Assembly (NCBI GenBank): GCA_023388385.1
Contig: JAEWGK010000111.1
Span: forward strand, 1-13,118
From: Actinomycetes bacterium
GTDB taxonomy: Bacteria; Actinomycetota; Actinomycetes; Mycobacteriales; Mycobacteriaceae
Direction: 5' to 3'
DNA length: 13,118 nt
Below are positions 1-9,140 of this stretch, piece by piece. The notes below the pieces were generated by a model. That model saw nothing but the letters and a program-made list of their open reading frames with translations, had not been told where the DNA came from and ran no database searches. How positions within the stretch are numbered: position 1 is the stretch's first letter; every line of letters starts with the position of its first letter. The translations under genes were made by a program, and so were the position numbers.

Positions 1-258
1 CCGGAGTTCACCGACGATGAGCTCGTCGGCATCGCCGAGGCCGCGGGCGTCCCGGACATCGAGCGCTTCCGCTCCGACCTGGACGGCCACGTCTGGCTCG
101 ACGCGGTCCACGCGGCAGGGCAGCACGCCCAGCTGGTCGGCGTCAACGGAACCCCGGCGTTCATCGTCGGCGACCAGGGCGTCACCGGCGCCCAGCCGTT
201 CGAGGTGTTCCACGACGCCATCGAGGTCCAGCTGTTCAAGGCCAGCGCGGGCCTGTAG
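1..258 (+). CDS. DsbA-family thiol-disulfide oxidoreductase, C-terminal part
   Basis: The reading frame is open from the first base to a TAG at 256-258 and gives the last 85 residues of a protein whose start lies left of the window. Near residues 48-68 it reads VNGTPAFIVG, then GVTGAQPFEVF. This is the cis-proline strand and the following G-A-Q-P-x-x-x-F segment typical of DsbA/FrnE-type thioredoxin-fold proteins. The acidic helical stretch before it fits the helical insertion of that family. The CXXC active site and any signal peptide would lie upstream and cannot be seen, so I cannot say whether it is exported or what it oxidises. It converges on galE, with 41 bases between the two stop codons. 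Family assignment is fairly secure; the specific role is unknown. Confidence 0.8.
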   Translation, partial: PEFTDDELVGIAEAAGVPDIERFRSDLDGHVWLDAVHAAGQHAQLVGVNGTPAFIVGDQGVTGAQPFEVFHDAIEVQLFKASAGL

Positions 259-278
259 GCCACGTCGCGGGAGCGGTT

Positions 279-295
279 GGCGGGGCCGTCCCGCC
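279..295. terminator. Hairpin between convergent genes
   Basis: GGCGGG (279-284) and CCCGCC (290-295) form a perfect 6-bp GC stem with a 5-base loop. It sits between the stop codons of the DsbA-family gene (+) and galE (-). Neither strand has a T-tract after it, so it is at most a weak bidirectional terminator or a pause or processing site. Confidence 0.35.
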
Positions 296-299
296 GCGG

Positions 300-2615
<2,316 letters not shown>

Positions 2616-2694
2616 GCCCCCCTGTGTGATCCGCGGCACCCGGAACCCCTCAATGGCAGGGATGGGGCGCCTCTCCACCTGTTCCCGAATGCCC

Positions 2695-2722
2695 TTCACC
2701 GGACCGCGTCCAGCTGTAGCCT
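2695..2722 (+). promoter_or_regulatory. Candidate plus-strand promoter in the MFS-tRNA intergenic region
   Basis: TTCACC (2695-2700) and TAGCCT (2717-2722) are separated by 16 bases and resemble a -35/-10 pair (TTGACA/TANNNT). They would start an RNA near 2729 pointing toward the tRNA. No protein-coding gene lies downstream on this strand. Confidence 0.3.
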
Positions 2723-2728
2723 GGTGGG

Positions 2729-2987
2729 GTCCGCCAGATGTTGTGTCCCGTGAGGTTGTGAACGACCTCCGCGGGGAACTGCAGCTAAGTCCTGCCATCA
2801 ATGACGGGAATCGCGGTCGGCGGCCACCGCAGCGTCGTGACTGTCCAGCTCATCCCCGCTCGCCCCAGCATTGCTGTGGTCGGAGTCCCGATCCCAGCAA
2901 CCCCCGCCTCGCGCGGTCAGGGGGAGCGGGGCCACAGCCCCGGGGACGGGTCGACCCCGGGCCAGCCGAAGGGCTGACCCGGGGTCG
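2729..2987 (+). ncRNA. Possible structured non-coding RNA (unrecognised)
   Basis: The 388-base gap between the MFS start and the tRNA has no convincing ORF but has nested inverted repeats. First, GAGGTTG/CGACCTC at 2752-2769 has a TGAA loop and extends imperfectly to 2746-2775. Second, CCCCGCTC (2854-2861) pairs with GAGCGGGG (2924-2931), and CCCC (2863-2866) continues the helix with GGGG (2920-2923), leaving G2862 bulged. Third, inside that long-range helix is a bulged hairpin at 2873-2898. A strong GC hairpin at 2952-2987 ends the block. A 6-base stretch at 2726-2731 could also pair with 2953-2958 to close the whole molecule. I recognise no known RNA family. The strand is uncertain because all the helices are also possible on the minus strand. 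GC-rich DNA forms stems easily, so confidence is low. Confidence 0.28.
2952..2987 (-). terminator. Strong hairpin just downstream of tRNA-Thr
   Basis: CGACCCCGGG (2952-2961) pairs with CCCGGGGTCG (2978-2987). After one C/A mismatch, CAGCC (2963-2967) pairs with GGCTG (2972-2976) around a 4-base loop. It begins 4 bases after the CCA end of the tRNA, the expected place for its terminator or 3'-processing structure. No T-tract follows on the minus strand. It could also end a plus-strand RNA from the preceding intergenic region. Confidence 0.6.
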
Positions 2988-2990
2988 TGG

Positions 2991-3066
2991 TGGAGCCGCC
3001 TGCGAGAATCGAACTCGCGACCTTTTCATTACGAGTGAAGCGCTCTACCGACTGAGCTAAGGCGGC
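2991..3066 (-). tRNA. tRNA-Thr (anticodon CGT)
   Basis: This 76-base tRNA reads ACG codons. It has a perfect 7-bp acceptor stem (GCCGCCT with AGGCGGC), a D arm GCTC/GAGC, an anticodon loop CTCGTAA, a T arm GCGAG/CTCGC with the TTCGATT loop, and a genome-encoded CCA end. The anticodon CGT at 34-36 makes it threonine-accepting. The anticodon stem CTTCA/TGAAA has a C27-A43 mismatch at its top; the M. tuberculosis homologue, as I recall it, has a T-A pair there. It lies between holB and the MFS gene on the same strand, with its own putative promoter and a hairpin on each side. Confidence 0.96.
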
Positions 3067-3068
3067 GG

Positions 3069-3088
3069 ATCCGCGGCCTGTCGCGGAT
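3069..3088 (-). repeat. Perfect hairpin in the tRNA 5' leader
   Basis: ATCCGCG (3069-3075) and CGCGGAT (3082-3088) form a 7-bp stem with a 6-base loop. It ends 2 bases before the mature 5' end of the tRNA, inside the precursor predicted from the promoter at 3098-3125. It may influence RNase P cleavage or simply insulate the tRNA from its leader. Confidence 0.45.
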
Positions 3089-3097
3089 ACCCCGGAC

Positions 3098-3125
3098 ATG
3101 CTACCGCACGCGCGCCGCAGTCCAA
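3098..3125 (-). promoter_or_regulatory. Candidate tRNA-Thr promoter
   Basis: On the minus strand TTGGAC (3120-3125) and TAGCAT (3098-3103) are 16 bases apart and form a plausible -35/-10 pair. Transcription would start near 3091, giving a leader of about 25 bases before the tRNA. The -35 overlaps the T-run of the putative holB terminator. Confidence 0.5.
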
Positions 3126-3155
3126 AAACGCCCGCCGGCCAGGGAGTTCGCGGAC
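3124..3155 (-). terminator. Possible rho-independent terminator after holB
   Basis: On the minus strand GTCCGC (3155-3150) can pair with GCGGGC (3135-3130), with one G-T pair and a 14-base loop. A G and then five Ts (3128-3124) follow. It starts 4 bases past the holB stop codon region. The stem is modest, but the T-run is rare in this GC-rich sequence and supports termination between holB and the tRNA. Confidence 0.45.
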
Positions 3156-3159
3156 CGGA

Positions 3160-4371
3160 TCAGCGCTCTCCGACGCGGCAGGCGATCTGCAGCTCCCCGA
3201 TGAGCCCGTCGATGACGGACCCGAGGGTCAGCTCGGAGTTCAGCCGGCCGCGCGCCGCCCCCACCGCGTCGAAGCATGCGACAAGGCGCTCCGGCGGCAC
3301 GCGCCGCACCAGCTCCGCGACGGTCCGGCCGCGGTCGACGGTGATGGGCGCGCCGCCGGCGCCCAGGGACTCCCGCAGAGCGTCGCGGTACAGCGCCTGG
3401 ACGTCCATGAGCGCGAGGTCGACGAGGTTGCGCTCGTAGCGCTTCCGGCGCCGGTTCTGGGACTTCTCCAGCTCGTTCACCTGCCCCTTGGCACCGCGGG
3501 CCGCCGCCTGGGCACCGCGGCCCTTAGCCCCGACGCCGAGGGACTCCTCGAGCTTCTCCAGCTCGCGCTCCTCGCGCTTCTCCAGCTCGTGGGCCGCCTG
3601 GGCGGCGGCGGAGGAGACGAGGTCGGCGCCCCGCAGGTATGACACGGGCGGGTCGAAGACCCCCTCGGCCAGGCGGAGCGCCTTCTCCCGCCAGTCGCGG
3701 ACGGACGGGTCGTGGGCGAGCTTGCGCGCACGTCCGACGTGGCAGTTGGCGACGGTGGCGGACCACCGGGCCTGCTCCTCCGTCAGCGACGGATCGTCGA
3801 CGCGGAGCAGGCCCGCGACCTCGTCGACCGACGGCACCGGCACGTAGACGTGGCGGCAGCGGGATCGCAGCGTGACGGAGAAGTCCCGCGGGTTCGTCGA
3901 CGGGGCGCACATGAGGAAGATGGTCCGGCTCGGCGGCTCCTCCACGACCTTGAGCAGCGCGTTGGAGGTCTCGTCGTTGAAGCGGTCGGCCTCCTCCACG
4001 ACGACGACGCGCCACGGGGATCCCGACGGACGGCGGTACGCGAAGGGGACGATGACGTCCCGGGCCGCGGCGACGAGGATCCGCGTGCCCTCCGCCCGCA
4101 CGCGCAGGATGTCGGGGTGCGCGGCGACGTGGTCCTTCCAGGCCTCCGGCGACTCCCCCTCGACCGTCTGCCGGTCCAGGCCCGCCAGCGCCGCCGCGAA
4201 CGCGAACGCCGCCTCCGATCGCCCCGATCCGGGTGGACCGGTGAAGAGCCACGAGTGGGTCATCCCGGCCGCCGCGGGATCGTCGGCACGCGACGCCTCC
4301 ACGGCCCGGGACAGCAGACCGCGGACCCCGCCCGCCTCCGGCACCCGGTCCAGGACGTTCCACTCGCTCAT
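3160..4371 (-). CDS. holB: DNA polymerase III delta' subunit
   Basis: This 403-residue clamp-loader subunit belongs to the AAA+ complex (tau/gamma, delta, delta') that places the beta sliding clamp on DNA. The sequence shows MTHSWLFTGPPGSGRS at 37-52, a P-loop in which the usual Lys is Arg51; EEAD at 126-129 in the Walker B position; NALLKVVEEPP at 137-147; and the SRC motif at 170-172, whose arginine acts in trans on the neighbouring ATPase. A lysine/glutamate-rich coiled-coil segment (about 250-315, with three ELEK units) precedes the C-terminal helical collar domain; a similar segment is, as I recall, in M. tuberculosis Rv3644c. Oddly, no cysteine occurs before Cys155, so the four-Cys zinc site of many delta' proteins is missing. 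The ATG at 4371 is preceded by TACTGT at 7 bases. It is divergent from cyaB. Low similarity to true delta' in E. coli is normal for this clade. Confidence 0.88.
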   Translation of the reverse strand: MSEWNVLDRVPEAGGVRGLLSRAVEASRADDPAAAGMTHSWLFTGPPGSGRSEAAFAFAAALAGLDRQTVEGESPEAWKDHVAAHPDILRVRAEGTRILVAAARDVIVPFAYRRPSGSPWRVVVVEEADRFNDETSNALLKVVEEPPSRTIFLMCAPSTNPRDFSVTLRSRCRHVYVPVPSVDEVAGLLRVDDPSLTEEQARWSATVANCHVGRARKLAHDPSVRDWREKALRLAEGVFDPPVSYLRGADLVSSAAAQAAHELEKREERELEKLEESLGVGAKGRGAQAAARGAKGQVNELEKSQNRRRKRYERNLVDLALMDVQALYRDALRESLGAGGAPITVDRGRTVAELVRRVPPERLVACFDAVGAARGRLNSELTLGSVIDGLIGELQIACRVGER

Positions 4372-4378
4372 GCGCCCC

Positions 4379-4384
4379 ACAGTA
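4379..4384 (-). promoter_or_regulatory. Candidate -10 element of holB (leaderless)
   Basis: Minus-strand TACTGT fits TANNNT and ends exactly 7 bases before the ATG at 4371. No Shine-Dalgarno sequence is visible between it and the start codon (the 7 bases are GGGGCGC). Confidence 0.5.
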
Positions 4385-4394
4385 GCGGCCGGCC

Positions 4395-4422
4395 CGGCAT
4401 CCCGGACCGGCGGCGGATGCCG
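4395..4422. promoter_or_regulatory. Inverted repeat in the holB-cyaB divergent promoter region
   Basis: CGGCATCC (4395-4402) and GGATGCCG (4415-4422) are perfect 8-base arms separated by 12 bases. The repeat covers the place where the holB -35 region would lie and is about 70 bases upstream of the cyaB -10. A related half-site, GCATGCCG, lies at 4452-4459. This layout fits an operator for a dimeric regulator, but I do not recognise the motif. It is not the cAMP-receptor (GlxR) consensus TGTGA-N6-TCACA. Confidence 0.35.
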
Positions 4423-4491
4423 CGGCCCGGCCGCGCACGGCGGCCCGTCCCGCATGCCGGGAACCCGCCCGTGCGGCGTCGGCCCGACGAC

Positions 4492-4497
4492 TAGAGT
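4492..4497 (+). promoter_or_regulatory. Candidate -10 element of cyaB (leaderless)
   Basis: TAGAGT fits TANNNT and ends exactly 7 bases before the ATG at 4505. No Shine-Dalgarno sequence is visible in the intervening bases (TGACCGC). Confidence 0.55.
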
Positions 4498-4504
4498 TGA
4501 CCGC

Positions 4505-6028
4505 ATGAATCGGTTGTGGAGGTACCTCCGGTGGCTTGCGCGGACGCCCTGGCCCGCGTACGCCGCCGCGGTGTTCCTGTGCAACCTCGTCGGCGCGCTG
4601 GCCGTCGCCGTGTTCCTGCGCCTGCTGCCGCTACAGCGGCTGACGGGCTTCGCGGAGCTGCCGCGCCCGGTGTGGTGGGTGATGATCGGCTACATGGCGC
4701 TGGCGGTCATCGCCGGTTTCACCACAACGTACCTGCTGTTCAAGCCGGTGCTGGTGTGGCAGCGGCACAAGGACCGGGTGGACGCGGCCCGCGTGCGGGA
4801 GCTGGTGCTGAAGATCCCGGGGCTGCAGGCAATCGTCGGCGCGGTGATCTGGGGCCTCGGCGTGGCGTTGTTCGGCGTGATCGCGGTGTCGCACCGGCCC
4901 CGGCTGGGCGTGGTCGTCACGCTGGCCAGCATGTTCGGCGGCCTGATGGTGGCGCTGCTGACGTACTTCATCGCAGAGCGCATCGTCCGGCCCATCGCCA
5001 CGGAGGCGTTGTCGCGCCGCCTGCCGGAATCCACGCTCGAGCCGCCCGTCGGCCAGCGCCTCATGCTGGCGTGGGTGATGACGTCGGGCGTGCCCGCCAT
5101 CGCGGCCGTCCTCATCGTCATCGCGCAGCGCCTCGGCTACTTCACCGAGGACGGGGCGGACATCATCCCGGCGCTGACGGCCCTGGCGCTCGTCGCGCTC
5201 GGCGCGGGCGCGGCCGCCACGCTGCTGGTCGCCATGTCCATCGCCGACCCGCTGCGGGAGATCGGCGCGGCCATCGACCGCGTGCGCCGCGGCGACACGA
5301 AGACGACGGTGCCGCTGTACGACGCCTCCGAGATCGGCGTCCTGCAGGCCGGCTTCAACGAGATGATCCGCGGCCTGAACGAACGCCAACGGGTCCGGGA
5401 CCTGTTCGGCCGCTACGTCGGCACGGAGGTCGCGAAGAAGGCGCTGGAGGAAAAGCCGGAGCTCGGCGGCGAGGACCGGCTGGTGTCCGTCCTGTTCGTC
5501 GACGTCATCGGCTCAACGCGCTTCGCCGTCGACAACCCGCCCGAGACCGTCGTCCGGGAGCTCAACAACTTCTTCGAGATCGTCGTCGACTGCGTGCACC
5601 GCAACCACGGCATCATCAACAAGTTCCAGGGCGACGCGGCCCTCGCCGTCTTCGGCGCCCCGCTGCCGCTGGACGACACGGCGGGCCACGCCCTCGCCGC
5701 CGCACGCGAGCTGCGCCAGGAGCTGCGCGACCTGGAGCTCAAGGCCGGCATCGGCGTCGCCGCCGGCCGCGTCGTCGCCGGCCACATCGGCGCCCACGAC
5801 CGCTTCGAGTACACCGTCATCGGCGACGCGGTGAACCAGGCCGCCCGCCTCACGGAGCTGGCGAAGGACACGCCGGGCCGCGTGCTCGCCTCCGCCCAGA
5901 CGGTGCGGCTGGCGAACGAGCCGGAGCAGCGCCGCTGGACCTCCCTGAAGTCCGTCGAGCTGCGCGGTCGCACGCACATGACGCAGCTGGCGCGCCCCAT
6001 CCGGCCGACGCTGGCCGACCGGTCGTAG
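4505..6028 (+). CDS. cyaB: Membrane-anchored class III adenylate cyclase with HAMP domain
   Basis: This 507-residue protein would convert ATP to cAMP at the inner face of the membrane. Six hydrophobic segments are visible at about 18-40, 57-80, 107-130, 133-157, 187-208 and 220-245. A HAMP linker follows (about 244-297), then the cyclase domain (about 325-495). The catalytic set is complete: metal-binding Asp333 (FVDVIGST) and Asp377, the ATP-selecting Lys373 (NKFQGD), Asp441, and the transition-state pair Asn444/Arg448 (IGDAVNQAARL). Lys and Asp at the base-contacting positions favour ATP over GTP. Architecture and position beside holB and topA match M. tuberculosis Rv3645 and the C. glutamicum cyclase cyaB. 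In corynebacteria the product cAMP activates the regulator GlxR. A TAGAGT hexamer 7 bases before ATG decides the start. It converges on topA, with 13 bases between stop codons. Confidence 0.93.
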   Translation: MNRLWRYLRWLARTPWPAYAAAVFLCNLVGALAVAVFLRLLPLQRLTGFAELPRPVWWVMIGYMALAVIAGFTTTYLLFKPVLVWQRHKDRVDAARVRELVLKIPGLQAIVGAVIWGLGVALFGVIAVSHRPRLGVVVTLASMFGGLMVALLTYFIAERIVRPIATEALSRRLPESTLEPPVGQRLMLAWVMTSGVPAIAAVLIVIAQRLGYFTEDGADIIPALTALALVALGAGAAATLLVAMSIADPLREIGAAIDRVRRGDTKTTVPLYDASEIGVLQAGFNEMIRGLNERQRVRDLFGRYVGTEVAKKALEEKPELGGEDRLVSVLFVDVIGSTRFAVDNPPETVVRELNNFFEIVVDCVHRNHGIINKFQGDAALAVFGAPLPLDDTAGHALAAARELRQELRDLELKAGIGVAAGRVVAGHIGAHDRFEYTVIGDAVNQAARLTELAKDTPGRVLASAQTVRLANEPEQRRWTSLKSVELRGRTHMTQLARPIRPTLADRS

Positions 6029-6041
6029 CCGCGCGCACGCG

Positions 6042-9026
6042 TCAGCGCTTCTTCGCCGCCTTCTTGGCGGTCTTCTTCGCGGCCTTGCGGGCGCGCTTGG
6101 CGGCTTTCTTCGCGGACTTCTTCACCGTGCGCTTCGTCCTCGGCGACGGCGGCTGGGAGGCCTCCTTCGCGCGGCGCTCGGACAGCAGCTCGCAGGCGCG
6201 GGCGTCGGTCATGGTCTCCGGGGTGTCGCCCTTGCGCAGCGACGCGTTGGTCTGGCCATCGGTGACGTACGGGCCGAAGCGGCCGTCCTTGACGGACATC
6301 GGCCGACCGGAGACGTCGTTGTCGCCCAGCTGCTTCAGCGGCGGCTTCGCGGCGGCGCGGCCCCGGCGCTTCGGCTCCGCGTAAATGCGGCGGGCCTCGT
6401 CGAGCGTGACCGTGAACAGCTGCTCCTCGGACTGCAGGGAGCGGGAGTCGTTGCCCTTCTTCAGGTACGGGCCGTAGCGGCCGTTCTGGGCGGTGATGAC
6501 CTCGCCGTCGGCCGGGTCAACGCCGACCTCGCGCGGCAGCGACAGGAGCTTCAGCGCCTCCTCCAGCGTGACCGTCGACGGCTCCATGCCCTGGAACAGC
6601 GACGCCGTTTTGGGCTTCAGCGTCTCGTCGATGATCTCCTGGGTCCGCTTCTCCTTCTGCTTCGCGGCGGTCTTCGTCTCCCAGTTCTTCTTCCGCTTGC
6701 CCTCGGCGGCGCGCTGGGCGTCCTCCGCGGCACGCTCCTCGGCGATGATGCGCTCGGCCTTCTCCTGCACGCCCTCGCGCTCGGCGTCGGTGATGACCTC
6801 CGTGACGTAGGGGCCGTAGCGGCCGTCGCGGGCGACGATCATGCGGCCGTTGGCCGGGTTCTCGCCGAGCTCGCGGCCGCCCTGCGGCATGGCCAGCAGC
6901 TTCTCGGCGGTCTCCAGGTCCAGCTCGTCCGGGGTCATGGACTCCGGGACGTTGGCGCGCTGCACCAGGTCCGCGCCGTTCTCGCCGGCGCCGGGACGGA
7001 TGCGCTCCAGGTACGGGCCGTAGCGGCCGACGCGGACGACGACGGGGTTGCCGTCGGCGTCGTCGAAGACGTGGAGGGAGTTGACGCGGCGGGCGTCGAT
7101 GGCCTCCAGGTTGCCGTCGATGATGGCCTTCAGACCGCCGTCCAGGGCGACGGCGTTGGCGCCGTCGTCGTCCCCGACGTCCTCGCCGTCCCCGCCGGAC
7201 GTGGGGCGGGGCAGGCCCGCCTTGTCCGCGCCGAAATAGAAGCCGGTGAGCCAGCGGGTGCGGTCCTCCTCGCCGGCGGCGATGCGGTCCAGTTCGTCCT
7301 CCATCGCGGAGGTGAAGTCGTAGTCCACCAGGTCGCCGAAGTTCTGCTCCAGCAGGCCGACGACGGCGAAGGCCACCCACGACGGCACCAGGGCGTTACC
7401 GCGCGGGTACACGTAGCCGCGGTCCTGGATGGTCTTGATGATGGAGGCGTACGTCGACGGGCGGCCGATGCCCAGGTCCTCCATGCGCTTGACCAGCGAC
7501 GCCTCGGTGTAGCGGGCGGGCGGGTTCGTGGAGTGGCCCTCGGGGGCGATCTCGCCGGCCGTCAGCGCCTGGCCCGCCACCAGGCGCGGCAGACGGCGCT
7601 CGGCGTTGTCGGCGACGTCGCGGCCGTCCTTCAGACGGCTGACCTCGACGTAGGCCTTGAGGAAGCCGGGGAAGACGATGGTGCGCCCCGTCGCGGTGAA
7701 CTCGACGTCGTGGCCGCCGCCGGAGCCTGCGACCGTGACCTTCATCGACGTGCCGCGGGCGTCGGCCATCTGGGAGGCGACGGTGCGCTGCCAGATGAGC
7801 TCGTAGAGCTTGAACTCCTCCGGGTCCAGGGAGTTCGCCAGCTCGCCGGGGGTGGCGAAGCGCTCGCCGGCGGGGCGGATCGCCTCGTGCGCCTCCTGGG
7901 AGTTCTTCACCTTGCGCTGGTACTGGCGCGGGCCGTCGGCGACGTACTCGCGACCGTACAGCTCGATGGCCTGGGCGCGGGCGGCGGCGATGCCGGACTT
8001 CGACAGCGTCGTCGAGTCGGTTCGCATGTAGGTGATGTGGCCGTTCTCGTACAGGCGCTGCGCGATGCGCATCGTCCGCTCGGAGGTGAAGTGCAGCTTG
8101 CGGCCGGCCTCCTGCTGCAGCGTCGACGTCATGAACGGCGGGTACGGGCGGCGGGTGTACGGCTTCTCCTCGACGGAGGCGACGGACATCGCGGCACCGT
8201 CGATGGCGTCGGCGAGGGCGCGCGCGGTGCCCTCCTCCAGCACGACGACGCCCTCGGGCTTCTTCACCCGGCCACGATCGTCGAAGTCGCGGCCCTGGGC
8301 GACGCGGTCGCCGTTGACCGTCGCCAGGCGCGCCTCGAAGGTGCGGGGGTTGGTCGGGTCGGAGGACTCCTCGCCCGTGTCGAAGACCGCGGTCAGGTCC
8401 CAGTACCCGGCGGAGACGAACGCCATGCGCTCGCGCTCGCGCTCCACGACGACGCGCGTGGCGACGGACTGCACGCGGCCGGCGGACAGCCGCGGCATGA
8501 CCTTCTTCCACAGCACCGGGGAGACCTCGTAGCCGTAGAGGCGGTCGAGGATGCGGCGCGCCTCCTGGGCGTCCACCAGGTCCTCGTCCAGCTCGCGGGT
8601 GTTCGCCGCGGCCTCGAGGATGGCGGGCTTGGTGATCTCGTGGAACACCATGCGGCGCACCGGCACGGTGGGCTTGAGCACCTCGAGCAGGTGCCAGGCG
8701 ATGGCCTCGCCCTCGCGGTCGGGGTCGGTGGCCAGGTACAGCTCGTCGACCTGCTTGAGCAGGCGCTTCAGCTCCGCGACCTTCTTCTTCTTGTCCGGGC
8801 TGACCAGGTAGAGGGGCTCGAAGCCGTCGTCGACGTTGACGCCAAGCCGGGCCCACGGCTCCTTCTTGTGCTTCGCGGGCACGTCGGCCGCGCTGCGGGG
8901 CAGATCGCGGATGTGCCCCACGGACGCCTCGACGATGTAGTCGTCACCGAGGTACGGGGCGATCTTGCGCGCCTTCGTCGCCGACTCGACGATGACGAGG
9001 CGCTTCATGCCGTTATTGTCTGCCAC
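6042..9026 (-). CDS. topA: DNA topoisomerase I (type IA)
   Basis: This 994-residue enzyme relaxes negatively supercoiled DNA by passing a strand through a transient single-strand break. The N-terminal Toprim domain has LVIVES (Glu14) and the metal-binding D-x-D-x-E of ATDPDREGE (Asp101, Asp103, Glu105). The active-site tyrosine is Tyr333 in ITYMRTDS. SAGRVQSVATR and GIGRPSTYASII are other family blocks. The C-terminal region lacks zinc-ribbon cysteines. Instead it has four repeats marked by GR(Y/F)GPY near residues 666, 734, 847 and 914, and it ends in a lysine/alanine tail, as in other actinobacterial TopA. The start is GTG at 9026, supported by GGAG at 9035-9038 with 8-base spacing; the internal ATG (codon 7) is less likely. 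The leader has a hairpin at 9058-9080. It is the only type IA enzyme in view and surely essential by family knowledge. Confidence 0.97.
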   Translation of the reverse strand: MADNNGMKRLVIVESATKARKIAPYLGDDYIVEASVGHIRDLPRSAADVPAKHKKEPWARLGVNVDDGFEPLYLVSPDKKKKVAELKRLLKQVDELYLATDPDREGEAIAWHLLEVLKPTVPVRRMVFHEITKPAILEAAANTRELDEDLVDAQEARRILDRLYGYEVSPVLWKKVMPRLSAGRVQSVATRVVVERERERMAFVSAGYWDLTAVFDTGEESSDPTNPRTFEARLATVNGDRVAQGRDFDDRGRVKKPEGVVVLEEGTARALADAIDGAAMSVASVEEKPYTRRPYPPFMTSTLQQEAGRKLHFTSERTMRIAQRLYENGHITYMRTDSTTLSKSGIAAARAQAIELYGREYVADGPRQYQRKVKNSQEAHEAIRPAGERFATPGELANSLDPEEFKLYELIWQRTVASQMADARGTSMKVTVAGSGGGHDVEFTATGRTIVFPGFLKAYVEVSRLKDGRDVADNAERRLPRLVAGQALTAGEIAPEGHSTNPPARYTEASLVKRMEDLGIGRPSTYASIIKTIQDRGYVYPRGNALVPSWVAFAVVGLLEQNFGDLVDYDFTSAMEDELDRIAAGEEDRTRWLTGFYFGADKAGLPRPTSGGDGEDVGDDDGANAVALDGGLKAIIDGNLEAIDARRVNSLHVFDDADGNPVVVRVGRYGPYLERIRPGAGENGADLVQRANVPESMTPDELDLETAEKLLAMPQGGRELGENPANGRMIVARDGRYGPYVTEVITDAEREGVQEKAERIIAEERAAEDAQRAAEGKRKKNWETKTAAKQKEKRTQEIIDETLKPKTASLFQGMEPSTVTLEEALKLLSLPREVGVDPADGEVITAQNGRYGPYLKKGNDSRSLQSEEQLFTVTLDEARRIYAEPKRRGRAAAKPPLKQLGDNDVSGRPMSVKDGRFGPYVTDGQTNASLRKGDTPETMTDARACELLSERRAKEASQPPSPRTKRTVKKSAKKAAKRARKAAKKTAKKAAKKR
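6045..6134 (-). repeat. Lysine/alanine low-complexity tail of topA
   Basis: The last 30 codons of topA are built from irregular AAKK and KKxAKK units (11 or more lysines plus arginines). On the plus strand they show as repeated TTCTT-containing triplets. Such histone H1-like tails in actinobacterial topoisomerase I bind DNA and help processive relaxation. Copy number may vary between strains because of the repeated codons. Confidence 0.75.
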
Positions 9027-9057
9027 CTGGGTTGCTCCGCCTGGACTGTCTCGGGAT

Positions 9058-9080
9058 CGGGGTTCCGGGCCCGGTCCCCG
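9058..9080 (-). promoter_or_regulatory. Hairpin in the topA 5' leader
   Basis: CGGGG (9058-9062) pairs with CCCCG (9076-9080). Between them is the perfect 10-base palindrome CCGGGCCCGG (9065-9074). It lies 32 bases upstream of the GTG start and upstream of the Shine-Dalgarno sequence. It could be a leader structure or a DNA site; no function is assigned. Confidence 0.3.
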
Positions 9081-9104
9081 GCGCGTGCCGTGAACCGTTT
9101 GGTC

Positions 9105-9140
9105 CGGGATCTAAAGGAATACCGTACACATCCGACGATT
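9105..9140 (-). promoter_or_regulatory. AT-rich patch, probable topA promoter region
   Basis: This is the only AT-rich patch in the cspA-topA gap. On the minus strand it includes TACGGT (9126-9121), a TANNNT match that would start topA mRNA near 9114 with a leader of about 88 bases. No good -35 is visible. The rest of the 282-base gap (9027-9308) holds no convincing ORF. Confidence 0.3.

Noticed and set aside
2626..3060. Plus-strand open frame in the MFS-tRNA gap
   Set aside because: It runs through the antisense of the tRNA and the terminator hairpin, has no family similarity and lacks a ribosome binding site. The GTG at 2758 within it was also considered and dropped.
2991..3066. tRNA-Thr as an integration (att) site
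   Set aside because: No integrase gene and no second copy of the tRNA 3' end was seen within the window.
3872..4504. N-terminal extension of the cyaB frame
   Set aside because: It is antisense to holB and has no similarity. The ATG at 4505 directly precedes the first membrane helix and follows a TANNNT-N7 promoter.
4372..4504. GlxR/CRP-type cAMP receptor site near cyaB
   Set aside because: No TGTGA-N6-TCACA-like sequence was found here, nor in the other intergenic gaps I checked.
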